A stretch of DNA of 54,912 bases. Origin: Rhizophagus sp. LPA8_4_AMF (Eukaryota; Glomeromycota; Glomeromycetes; Glomerales; Glomeraceae). The position numbers and the translations under genes are program-made. Below the pieces are notes generated by a model. That model had not been told where the DNA came from, did no database searches, and saw only the letters and a program-made list of their open reading frames with translations. The DNA is taken from assembly GCA_021464525.1 (NCBI GenBank), contig JADRCO010000099.1, positions 1 to 54,912 on the forward strand. Reading direction: 5' to 3'. Shown piece by piece: positions 10,826 through 21,547 of the stretch; position 1 is the stretch's first letter; every line of letters starts with the position of its first letter.

Positions 10826-12635
10826 ATTTTGTTGTGAAAATAAAACCGTTTTTTTTTTATATATTAAGTACAAAATTTATTGAAAATTTTTTTGCAATCT
10901 TGGGAGTATAAAGGTGAACTATTTAATACATTATCTGTCATAAAATTATCTTTTTTATTACAATTATTAAATTATATAAATAATACGAAGATTTATTGTT
11001 AAGTTTCTAATAAAAAGAACCGACAATAAAATTTATAAGTAAAAATGATCATAAGATGTATTTTAAATAAACGTTTCTTTATATTTTTATTATTATTAAT
11101 AAATTACTTTCTTGAAAAACCGCGAAAATTTTTCATAGATAAATGTTGTATAAATATAAATCTGACCAATAAATTCGTCAAGTCAAAGCATGATATGCAC
11201 ATAATTAATTATATGGAATTGAAAAATTATGTACAATAATTATGTATGTAATAAAATTCAATAAAGATTGTATGGTGCGTAACACCTAAACTCATCAAAA
11301 ATTTAGCATAAATTCTAAATGTACAGTATCTAACTTTTTAATTTGTATGTATACCGAAAAAATATTAAAAAATTCGTATTACAGTATATTATAAATTCTT
11401 CATAATAATAAATTCTGCATTTCACTTAATACTTTTGCTATTTTATTCTTACAGTAATTGTCCTGAGCGTAGCGAAGCACATTATAGTATGTAATACTTT
11501 TAAAAATTTGAAATCTATAATTATTCCCACAAATCCCATATCAGGAAATTTTTCGCTCTTTCGCTCTATACTTTTACCTGAACGTTGTCCCAACATGTTA
11601 GTCGAGAGATTTTCTACTTAAATTTGAAGTCACGCTGTCCCTCACGTGATTTTTCACCAATTAACATTTGCCTCTGATTTTTTGACGGATATACTTCCAA
11701 TTTACTAAATAAGAGATCAAGACTTACAATGGTTCCCATTTCCTAGTATATTGGACATTCCTATAAATAATAAATTTTATTTTTCCTTCCCATTTTATTT
11801 TCAAATAAATTGATTGTTTTTGTTAATATTTATAATTGCTAAAATAATTATTTATTTTGTAGTTAGGATCGTATTTGATATACTGATATTTTTTACAAAT
11901 AAATTGCTATTGCATAAATATCTTTGATATTTTTGACACATTACTAATTTAGATCAATTAAATATATCATATGTGTATGTTAACTAAATGACTTATTGAG
12001 TTTATTTATATAAAACACGATCTCGGACGTCTGCATAATAACACAGTTCGGTGATCTCTAACGTCCCTATCCAATAACTACTATTTATACTTTATAAACA
12101 CTATAAACACAACATAATACTATTTTCAATACATTATGTTATAATTCAATTTTTCCGGTTCTTGGTTACTGTTTGATAAGTGCTGTAATATCATCGTTCA
12201 TCTTTTCCAATAATTTGAAATTTGGTCAAATTTTCTTTACCCATAGATGATTTTATGGCTTCCTCTAAATAATCCTTTAGTCTTAAAAACATAATTCTCC
12301 TTTATAAAGTTCACTGTATATAGTTTCTGTTAATAATATCGGAATACCCAATTATCATTTTAAATTTTCTGTTTTGCATTTTATTATTTAACGTAATCTT
12401 GTAATATTGTTTCAGCATTTTTTAAATATCTCCTTTAAATCCCATCTCACAAATCTTATTTTTTTGTTTGTACATGTTTACATGTTAACAACTTTCTAGT
12501 AAAAAATTTATAATTAAACGAAAAAATAATCATCCAAATCATATGTGCGGAACCTGGCAACAAATGAATGCTGTTAAATTTATTATAATGGTGTTCAACA
12601 CCAGTGCTTTTATTATCTGCTGTATATGTTGTGAT
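10826..12635. other. Intergenic part of tandem unit 1
   Basis: No gene is visible. The segment from about 11400 to 12555 is homologous to about 16060-16900 in unit 2 (shared words such as TTGATTGTTTTTGTTAATATTTATAATTG, the TTTCCG(G)TTCTTGG block and AATCATATGTG near 12540 / 16895). The short ORF at 11045-11239 is AT-driven and has no counterpart in unit 2. Confidence 0.5.
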
Positions 12636-12973
12636 TAGGGATGGAATCGGTTCAAAATGAGTCGACTCGAGTCGATTCTGGAACCGATCTTAAATTTGAA
12701 AGATTCTGGGTCTCTTGGGCTTTAAACTACTTTTAACCATAAAAACCGTTCTGGACTTCGAACCGATTTTGAACCGACTTCAAGAACCGACTCAAATTGA
12801 GTCATCTGACGATTACATACCAACTATCATTTGAAGGCCAATCAAAATTTTTCTGATTGATCATCATCACATGCTCTACTTGTGTCTTAAATTTGATGCA
12901 CGTAGCTCATTTTTTTATTTATTAGAGCCGATGTGGAACCGAATTAGAACCGATGAACCGATTTCCATCCCTA
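12636..12973. mobile_element. hAT-type MITE with 8-base target duplication (338 bases)
   Basis: The left end TAGGGATGGAATCGGTTC and the reversed right end TAGGGATGGAAATCGGTTC are terminal inverted repeats differing by one inserted base. Both sides are flanked by the same 8 bases, GTTGTGAT (12628-12635 and 12974-12981). TAGGGATG-type ends with an 8-base target duplication are the hallmark of hAT-superfamily elements. The interior is dominated by repeated AACCGA/TCGGTT words and has no transposase frame, so it is non-autonomous. Confidence 0.85.
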
Positions 12974-13264
12974 GTTGTGATTCAGATGTAGCTGGATCAG
13001 GACCCGAAATATATATAAAGAGATAAGGTGACTTTCAAATTTTTTATTAATAGCTGTACGCATGGGTTTTCTAAGTTTAGTACGCAAAATTGCCTCCTTA
13101 CTTCAGAAAATCAGAAAAAATACGCAAATTAATTTTCTAACCTCTGATCACCATGTGATTTGCCCATTGGTTTATCGATGTAAAATTTATACGTAAAAAA
13201 TATATTAAAATATTTTTTAAATAAAAGTATAATAAATATGTAACATAAATATTTATTTATTTTG

Positions 13265-13840
13265 CGTCGTCGAGGTTTAACTTAGCGACTAGGTAGGTTG
13301 CAGGGTAGTTTTGAAGCGGAGGCAAGACTATATAAGATGGACCACGCTCTGTAGTTTTAGTTAGTTTTTTTTCTTTTTTTTGGTTACGAGGACGCGATGA
13401 TCTCGGTCGTTAGTTGGCGCACTACTGGAGTGTTACTGTGGATGGTAACTGGTGGCTTATCTTACCCGATTACGGACTTTACCTACGTTAATATTTACGG
13501 TCGGCGGGTTGGTCCAAGGGCCGTCGAGAAGTGGGTTACTTTAATCGTTGATTGGGGGCGGGGAATTGGTCTTCTTACTTCCGGATGTTTGGGTAAGGTG
13601 GCTCGTGATACAAAAGTGTAGTTGTTCATAAAGGATTAGAGCATTACATCGATTCGCGTAGCCGGTGTGGTTCTTTTTTTTTCATTTTATTTTTGTATTT
13701 GGTGTGTTTTTTTTGTATGTATTTAGATAGATCTTCAGTTCTTTATTGCCGCATACGAAGTCCGGTGCTTCCCGTGTACAGTACATGACGTATGAACGTT
13801 ATATAATAAAGATGCTTTAAAAAAGAAACAATAAATAAAT
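13265..13840 (+). other. GC-richer island with TATA box, small ORF and polyA-like signal
   Basis: Composition changes sharply from about 13265 to 13840: CpG and GG words are frequent, unlike the roughly 25% GC around it. It holds a good TATA box (ACTATATAAG, about 13327-13336), a 74-codon ORF at 13397-13621 with balanced composition (starts MISVVSWRTTGVLLW; about 45% of residues hydrophobic, several Trp and Gly) and an ATAATAAAG signal near 13802. A/T-rich inverted words flank it (AAATATTTATTTATTTT near 13247; AATAAATAAATATTTT near 13830). Unit 2 of the tandem array lacks this whole segment. It may be an inserted retro- or DNA element with its own promoter, or a young small gene. I do not recognise the peptide and give it no function. 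Confidence 0.4.
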
Positions 13841-14198
13841 ATTTTTTTTTTCAATTACATCATTCCAAGATAATAGAAAATATTTGAAGCAAGGTGAATT
13901 AAAAGATTTTGCACAAAATTGCTAGATCAGCATGCTACAAGTGTTACATATTTCTTTTATGCTAAATAGTTAATTATATATATTTTAATTATTTATCTTA
14001 TGAAATGTATATATAACCTGACCATGGCTAAAAAATCTTCAGATTGTACGCAAATCAATATCTAACACTGTTAAAACTTTTTCTATGATGGCGACGCCTT
14101 ACACCGGATGACCGGATCACGTGCATTTCTATTGTAGATCATCACACCGTTTATTTCTCTATTCCATAAAAAATAAACAAATGCACCAAGATTAGATA

Positions 14199-14615
14199 TC
14201 GACTTCTAATTTCATAATTAATTTATACAGTTTTATCAATGATCAGCATAATTAAACAATATTTAATAGCCGATTATTAGCGTTCAATCTGCAAGTCATG
14301 CAAATTAAAGGGAATACGTTTATTGTTACTGGGGGGTAAATATTATTGTAATAATTTTAAAAATGACTTTATTAGTAAGAAAAAAGTACTGTTTTTAAAT
14401 TAAATTTTTTTTTTTAGAGGAAGTGGGTTAGGATTATCGGCAGCTCAAGAATTATTAAGATTAGAAGCAAATGTAGTGGTAAATATTATTATATATATTG
14501 AAATTTTTTTATCTTTTATTTATTTTTTTAAAAAATAAATTTTTTTTATAGGTAATCGATTTGAAAGATGACGGAAAATCATTTTTTAAAGGTCAAGAAA
14601 AAAATGTTTTATTTG
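14199..14615 (+). repeat. 417-base tract identical to 17019-17435
   Basis: Every base from 14199 to 14615 is repeated 2,820 bases downstream. The tract covers the upstream region, exon 1, intron 1, exon 2, intron 2 and most of exon 3 of dehydrogenase copies 2 and 3. Outside it the copies differ by many substitutions and indels, so this part was homogenised or duplicated recently. Confidence 0.9.
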
Positions 14616-15654
14616 TTCAAGCGAACGTAACATCTGAAGTATGTATTAAAATTTTTTAATAAATAAATAATATAAACAATTTATATTGTGTTTTTTTTTG
14701 TTAAAATTTATTAACAAAAGGTTTGAACCGATTTTAATTTATTTTTGCTTTTAGGAAGAAATATCTTATGCTATTCAACAAGCAATTGATAAATTTGGTG
14801 AAAATATTCGTGGAGTTGTAAATTGTGGTGGTGTATTTATAGCAGGAAATGTATGTTTTTACATTCAGATATTTGTGTTTTTTGTTATAAAATTTTTAAA
14901 TTAAACTTTTTTTAATCGAATAATAATAGATCATTGATCCAAAAGGGAAGCCATTGGATTTAGATTCATTTAAATTTACTATTAACGTTAATTTGGTAAA
15001 TACAAATTTTAATCAAATAATTAAAAATGATTCATACATAGATATATTTTTTATTATTTAGGTTGGAACTTTTAACGTATGTAGGCTGGTAGCTGCACAA
15101 ATGGTTAAACAAAAACCATTAGAAGAGGGTAATATGTCTTTTTTTTTATTTATAAAATGTTTCAGCCAATATATGATTAATATATTATGATTAATATTTC
15201 AATTAGGAGAAAGAGGTGTAATAATAAATATATCATCAATCGCTTATCAAGATGGAAAAGCAAACTATGTTTCATACTCTGCATCTAAAGGTGGTGTGGC
15301 TTCAATGACTTTACCTATGACGAGAGATTTATCTAAATTTGGTATTAGAGTTGTTACTATTGCTCCCGGATTTTTCGGTATTTATAGCATTACATAATAT
15401 TTTGTTTAATAATTGTGTTAATATTTGTTAAAGTAATATTTATCATTTTGAAATTTTTAGAAACTCCAATGTCATCAGCAGCTATTGCAAATAAAAGTTT
15501 ATACCAAAAATTGTTAAGTCAAATTGAGTACCCTGTCAGATTTGGTAAACCAGATGGTGAATTTAATAAGCTAGTTGTTCATTTAATTGAGAATACTTAT
15601 ATGAATGGTGAAATCATTAGAATTGATGGTGGTACTAAATTAGGAAAATTATAA
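14298..15654 (+). CDS. Short-chain dehydrogenase, HSD17B10-like, tandem copy 2 (259 aa, 8 exons)
   Basis: Exons: 14298-14335, 14418-14478, 14552-14638, 14755-14850, 14930-14995, 15062-15128, 15207-15377, 15461-15654 (780 bases, in frame). The enzyme plan is that of copy 1: TGGGSGLG, VIDLK, NCGG, ISS serine and YSASK catalytic pair, [19 protein letters not shown] and C-terminal LGKL. Differences from copy 1 include Gly to Glu in LRLEANVV (start of beta-2, normally small), KANYV before the catalytic Tyr and one extra codon after ETPMSS. These suggest drift in cofactor-pocket and substrate-loop residues but no loss of catalysis. Its first three exons and introns are identical to copy 3 while the later exons are not, so the gene is probably a conversion mosaic. 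Intron sizes are close to copy 1. Confidence 0.92.
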
Positions 15655-17117
15655 ATTTATCTATTAGGTTATTTTTATTTATTATCTATATATTTTTTTT
15701 TATTAAATTTAAATATATACTTTCTTACAGTATCAGTATTTGCTGATTTTGTACTTGGCATGCTCATGGCGTTCGAACATCAGCAAGTTTTACAGACAAA
15801 TTATAGTACCTTCTAATATTGTAAAAGCACGAAAAATATGCGCCGGCAGGGTATCACCTATAAAACAAATAAAAATTCACTATAAACGGGATGTTGGCAG
15901 TGATGTACTGGAATATTGGAATGTCCAATTCCAATTAAATTTACAAAAATGCTAGCATCTCCGTGAAAAAAATGGTTGCCGGATTTGTTGTATGATTACA
16001 CATGATCTGCACACATGATTCGGATGATATTCTCGTTGCGAAATCACATATTGTATACCGTATGTATTTTTCGTTCGGCAAAAGATATTAAAAAATTCAT
16101 ATACTATACCGTATTTTTATTTCTACAATAATACAGCATATTGAATAATAAATCTATTTTATTGTTAATTGATTGTTTTTGTTAATATTTATAATTGTTA
16201 AAATACAGTAATTAGTAATTTCATAAACTTGATTTCTTAATTATTTTTATTATGTACTAGTCAAATACTAGGATCATGTTGTTTTGACATACTGATATTT
16301 TTAGACTAAAGTACAAATAAATTTCTATTGCATAAATAACTTTGATATTTTTGGCGCATTACATAATTTAGATTAATATCTCATATAATATAATATATAC
16401 CGTACAATATGTTTAATAAATTGGATTGAGTTCATTTATATGCATACGGTGAACTCTAACATTCCTAACCAATAGTATTTATACTTTATAAATACTATAA
16501 ACACGATATAATACTATTCTAAATACATAATTGTATTATAATTCAAATCTTTCCGTTGCTTGGTGCTGCTTGATGTTTTTTAGTACTGAACTATCATCGC
16601 AATAATTTGAAATTTGGCCGAATTTTCTTTACCCATGGATGATCTTATAGCTTATTACATTCCTCTAATAATTCTTTGGTCTTAAGTGCATAATTCTCCT
16701 TCATAAACTTCGTTGGTATTACTTGAAATTATATAGTTTCTGTTTAATAATATCGGATGAATACCTAATTATCATTTTAGGTTTTCTATATTGCATTTCT
16801 TTATTTAACGTAATCTTATAATATTATTTCAGCATTTTTTTAAATATTTCCTTTAAATCACATCACATAAATCATAATTAACCATCCGAATCATATGTGT
16901 GGATCACGTGTAACCTCCGGATCACGTGCATTCCATATATGTGATGTTAATATGTAGATCATCACGCCGTTTATTTCTCTATTCCATAAAAAATAAACAA
17001 ATGCGCCAAGATCAGATTTCGACTTCTAATTTCATAATTAATTTATACAGTTTTATCAATGATCAGCATAATTAAACAATATTTAATAGCCGATTATTAG
17101 CGTTCAATCTGCAAGTC
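15655..17117. other. Intergenic part of tandem unit 2
   Basis: Homologous to the spacer of unit 1, without the 10296 element, the 12636 MITE and the GC-richer island. It also preserves the uninterrupted site (CACACATGATTCGGATGATATTCTCG, near 16010) at which a MITE sits in unit 3. The ORF at 15740-15955 is not kept in the other units and I see no gene. Confidence 0.6.
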
Positions 17118-18630
17118 ATGCAAATTAAAGGGAATACGTTTATTGTTACTGGGGGGTAAATATTATTGTAATAATTTTAAAAATGACTTTATTAGTAAGA
17201 AAAAAGTACTGTTTTTAAATTAAATTTTTTTTTTTAGAGGAAGTGGGTTAGGATTATCGGCAGCTCAAGAATTATTAAGATTAGAAGCAAATGTAGTGGT
17301 AAATATTATTATATATATTGAAATTTTTTTATCTTTTATTTATTTTTTTAAAAAATAAATTTTTTTTATAGGTAATCGATTTGAAAGATGACGGAAAATC
17401 ATTTTTTAAAGGTCAAGAAAAAAATGTTTTATTTGCTCAAGCGAACATAACATCTGAAGTATGTATTAAAATTTTTTTTCCAATTTTTAATAAATAAATA
17501 ATGGCATTGCTAAATCTCACCGCTGGTGATTTTCACCGCACCAGCATTAGCAAATATTAATGGGCGGAGTTTTAATTCTGCCCAAATTCTATTCTAATTC
17601 GGGTAAGGTGAAAATCATCAGCGGTAATATTTAGCAATACTCAATAAATAATACATATTTGTCTATTTTTGTTTAAATTTATTAACAAAAGATTTGTACC
17701 GATTTTAAATTTTTTTTACTTTTAGGAAGAAATATCTAAAGTCATTCAACAAGCAATTGATAAATTTGGGGAAAATATTCGTGGAGTGGTAAATTGCGGT
17801 GGTGTATTTGTAGCAGCAGGAAAAGTATGTTTTACATTCAGTTATTTGTGTTATTTTTTATGAAATTTTTAATTGAAATTATTTTTAACCGAATAATAAT
17901 AGATCATTGATTCAAAAGGGAAGCCATTGGATTTAGATTCATTTAAATTTACTATTAACGTTAATTTAGTAAGTACAAATTTTAATCAATGAAATAATTA
18001 AATATAAATGATTCACACACATGTATATTTATATTATTTAGGTTGGAACTTTTAACGTATGTAGGCTAGTAGCTACACAAATGGTTAAACAAAAACCATT
18101 AGAAGAAGGTTATATCTTTTATTATTTATAAAATATTTCAGCCAATATATGACTAATATATTATAATTAATATTTCAATTAGGAGAAAGAGGTGTAATAA
18201 TAAATATATCATCAATTGCTTATCAAGATGGAGTAGCAGGAAATGTTCCATACTCTGCATCTAAAGGTGGTGTGGCTTCAATGACTTTACCTATGACGAG
18301 AGATTTATCTAAATTTGGTATTAGAGTTGTTACTATTGCTCCCGGATTTTTCGGTATTTATAGCATTACGCATTATTTTGTTTAATAATTGTGATAATAT
18401 TTATTAAAGTAATATTTATCATTTTGAAATTTTTAGAAACTCCAATGTCATCAGCAGTTGCTATGAATGAAAGATTAAACCAAAAATTGTTAAGTCAAAT
18501 TGAGTACCCTGGTAGATTTGGTAAACCAGATGGTGAATTTAATAAGTTAGTTGTTCATTTAATTGAGAATACTTATATGAATGGTGAAATCATTAGAATT
18601 GATGGTGGTACTAGATTAGGAAAATTATAA
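17118..18630 (+). CDS. Short-chain dehydrogenase, HSD17B10-like, tandem copy 3 (260 aa, 8 exons)
   Basis: Exons: 17118-17155, 17238-17298, 17372-17458, 17726-17824, 17903-17968, 18042-18108, 18183-18353, 18437-18630 (783 bases, in frame). It has the same HSD17B10-type features as copies 1 and 2: TGGGSGLG, VIDLK, NCGG, the ISS serine, YSASK, APGFFETPM and C-terminal LGKL. It is one codon longer in exon 4 (VAAGK). Intron 3 is enlarged by a 140-base MITE (17503-17642). The splice sites on either side are kept, so the gene should still splice. The intron after exon 6 starts GTTATA, a weak donor compared with GTAATA in copies 1 and 2. Gly to Glu at LRLEANVV is shared with copy 2. Function by family: NAD-dependent hydroxyacyl-CoA or alcohol dehydrogenase; substrate unknown. 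Confidence 0.92.
17503..17642. mobile_element. 140-base MITE in intron 3 of dehydrogenase copy 3
   Basis: The ends are inverted (GGCATTGCTAAAT...ATTTAGCAATACTC), and AATAAATAAT is repeated on both sides (17493-17502 and 17643-17652). Copy 2 has the same intron without the element (TTTTTTAATAAATAAATAATATAAAC near 14652), which shows the empty site. A second member of the family, in opposite orientation, is in the WDR6-like gene at 35535-35675. A target duplication of about 10 bases would fit a Mutator-like or similar superfamily, but the site is low-complexity, so the exact length is uncertain. Confidence 0.85.
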
Positions 18631-18963
18631 ATTTATTTATTTTGTTATTATTATTTATTTCTATACATTATTTTTATTAAATTTCAATATATACTTTCTT
18701 ATAACACCAATATTATTTTCACTTGGTAAATTATAAAATATATGTACCAAACAAATTATTCATTTTAATTTTGTAAAAGCACGAAAAATTTGCGCCGGCA
18801 GGTTATCACCCAAAAACAAAAAAAAAATCATTATAAACGGGATGTAGACTAACGGGTGGTGAGGATGTGCATTGAAATATTGGAATTGAAAGGCTACAAC
18901 TGAAGGTAGGACTCCAAAACAACGCTTTCCAGGTTACGCGTGATCTGCACACATGATTCGATG

Positions 18964-19220
18964 TAGTGCTCCGCACGAGCCGTTCCAGCTCAAGCCAGCT
19001 CGCGAGCCAGGTATATCGAGCCGAGCCGAGCTGGGCTCGCAATCATTTGAGCTCGGCTCGTTCGAGGCGAGCTTCAATGCATCTCGTTCGAGCTGGCTCA
19101 CGAGCTATGAGCCGTAAGCAAAAATAATATTTGCGCATGTGATCATCAGCTGATCATTTCGCAAATACTATATTTAAATCAATAAATCGCCCGGCTCGAG
19201 CCGGCTCATGCGGAGCTTTA
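18964..19220. mobile_element. GC-rich hAT-type MITE with 8-base target duplication (257 bases)
   Basis: Inverted ends TAGTGCTCCGCACGAGCCG and (right end reversed) TAAAGCTCCGCATGAGCCG are flanked on both sides by ATTCGATG (18956-18963 and 19221-19228). Unit 2 has a near-match of the empty site at about 16010-16035. The inside is built from GAGCTCG/GGCTCGAGCC words in both directions, far more GC-rich than the surroundings, and has no coding frame. This is the clearest insertion in the window. The open frame 18806-19042 (minus) is only a read-through of this element. Confidence 0.9.
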
Positions 19221-19228
19221 ATTCGATG

Positions 19229-20195
19229 ATTATTCTCGGTAATTATGTTTCAATAGTGCGAAATCATATATTGTATGCTGTATGTATTTTTTTCGTCGGC
19301 AAAAAATGTTAAAAAATATATTTTATACGCTATTATTCTATTATTATGTCCTACATTTTGCTATTTTTATTTTTACAGTAATAGATTCACATTTTATGAA
19401 TATTAAATTTTATTTCTTTTTCCTATTTTATTGCAAATAAATTTTTAATTGTTTTTGTTAATATTTATCTCTTTATTTATAACGCAGGCATTTATTTACC
19501 TGCTTAATTTTTCAGATTTAAGTTATGAATGTACTAATACAGCAAAAAATTGGTAGGATACTGTATTATTCCCTATAAAAAAAGTCGAATTAATAACCTT
19601 ATATCACGGAATTTATCAAATAATTTACATTTCCCGTGAATGGATCCGTGAAAGGCTCATTTTTACGGAGTAATTACATTGATAACGGATAAAATTTTTT
19701 ATAGGAATTATGATTCTTCGTTAACTTTCTAGAATTAAAACTGTGTGATATTAAATATGTTTCAAAATATAAATCACAGGTAGATTTGTCTGCAAATTTT
19801 GTGTAAAAATCATTAAAAAATATGTTGTGAATATACACCAGTGTAACTAAAATGTCACAAATTTTCGTCTTTTTTTATTTTAATAAAAATTCAACTTTAA
19901 AATCTTTAAAATTCAAATTTTTGTGTATAAATTATTAAAATAGGTGCTAAATACGTTTTATAGATATCACACTTTTAATAAGGGTAAAGTCATATTTTGC
20001 GTAAAAATACCATATCCGAAAACAATATGTATTCCATCTTTAAACTTCTGTCCAGTCCGGCATTTCATATATTCCAAAAAATAAATAAATAAATAAATGT
20101 ACCAAGACTTGGTTTCGACTTCTAATCTCATATAATTGATACAATATTTACTAATAGCCGATTATTAGCGTCTGATACTCTCTATTCTGCAAATC
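19229..20195. other. Intergenic part of tandem unit 3
   Basis: No gene is seen. A short inverted pair (ATTCCCTATAAAAAA near 19569 and TTTTTTATAGGAAT near 19692) frames about 140 bases rich in CGTGAA/TTCACGG words and could be a decayed MITE. The last 100 bases before 20196 are homologous to the 5' flanks of the other dehydrogenase copies. Confidence 0.4.
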
Positions 20196-21547
20196 ATGTA
20201 AATTAAGGGAATACATTTATCGTTACTGGGGGGGGGGGGGGGAAAATTTATTTGTAATTATTTGACCTTTTTTTTAAAAAAAAAGTATCGTTTTAAATGA
20301 AATATTTTTTTTTTTTAGAGGAAGTGGATTAGGATTATCGGCAGTTCAAGAATTATTAAGGTTAGGAGCAAATGTGGTGGTAAATATTATTATATATATT
20401 GAAATCTTTTATTTTTATTTATTATTTATTTATTTTTAAAAAAAAAATTTCTTTTAGGTAATTGATTCGAAAGATGACGGAAAACCATCTTTTAAAGAAC
20501 AAGAAAAAAATGGTTTATTTATTCAAGCGAATGTAACATCAGAAGTATGCATTATAATTTTTTTCCAATCTTAATTAAAAAAAAAATATTTTCGTCAAAA
20601 TGCACAAAGGATTTGGACTTATTTTATTTTTTATTTTGGAAGAAATAACTAAAGCTATTCAACAAGCAATTGATAAATTTGGGGAGAATATTCGCGGAGT
20701 TTTAAATTGTGCTGGTGTAATTGTATTAGGAAATGTATGTTTTCATATTCAGTATATTTAGTAATGTATTAAATTTTTTTTTCAACACAAAATTTTTAAT
20801 TGAAATTATTTTTAATTGAATAGATCGTTGATTCAAAAGGGAAGCCACTAGATTTAGATTTATTTAAATTTGCTATTAACGTTAATTTGGTAAATACAAA
20901 TTTTTAAATTTTTAATTAAGTAATTAAATAAAACGATTCACACACATTTAATTTTTATTATTTAGGTTGGAACTTTTAACGTATGCAGGTAGTAGCTGCA
21001 CAAATGGTTAAACAAAAAACATTAGAAGAAGGTAATATATTATTTATTCATTAATATTTCAGCCAATATATGACTAAATATTATGATTATATTTCAATTA
21101 GGAGAAAAGGGTGTAATAATAAATATATCATCAATCATTTATCAAAATGGACAAGCGGGACAAGTTTCATATGCTGCATCTAAAGGTGGGGTTTCTTCGA
21201 AGACTTTACCTATGACGAGAGTCTTATCAGAATTTGGTATTAGAGTTGTTGCTATTGCTTCAGGATTTTTTGGTACTTATAACATTACATATTATTTTAA
21301 CTAGTATTTATATTAAAATATAATTAAAGTAATATTTATTATTTTGAATTTTAGAAACTCCAATGCCATTATCAACTATTAAAGATGAAAGAATAAAACA
21401 AAAATTGTTAAGTCAAATTGAGTACCCTGTTAGATTTGGTAACCAGATGGTGAATTTAATAAGCTAGTTGTTCATTTAATTGAGAATATTTATATGAATG
21501 GTGAAATCATTAGAATTGATGGTGATATTAGATTAGGAAAACTATAA
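20196..21547 (+). pseudogene. Dehydrogenase tandem copy 4, pseudogene
   Basis: All eight exons of the HSD17B10-like gene can be traced but several lesions break it. Codon 2 is TAA (20199-20201). A base is lost in exon 1. The exon 1 donor is destroyed by a 15-G run (20228-20242). The exon 4 acceptor AG has become TG (20637-20638). A 1-base deletion puts TAG at 20990-20992 in exon 6. One base is missing in the GGTAA(A)CCAG stretch of exon 8 (about 21440). APG of the active-site loop is ASG. The old motifs are still visible: SGLG, VIDSKDDG, YAASK and ETPMP. It keeps NCAG, the normal HSD10-type motif, where the three intact copies have NCGG. No functional product is expected. Confidence 0.93.
20228..20242 (+). 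repeat. Run of 15 consecutive G
   Basis: This mononucleotide run replaces the GGGGGGTAAAT exon 1/intron 1 junction seen in copies 2 and 3, and removes the splice donor of the pseudogene. It is the longest G run in this AT-rich window and could vary between strains or be an assembly-sensitive site. Confidence 0.9.

Noticed and set aside
18806-19042. 78-codon minus-strand ORF rich in Arg, Ser and Leu
   Set aside because: It exists only because it runs into the GC-rich MITE at 18964-19220.
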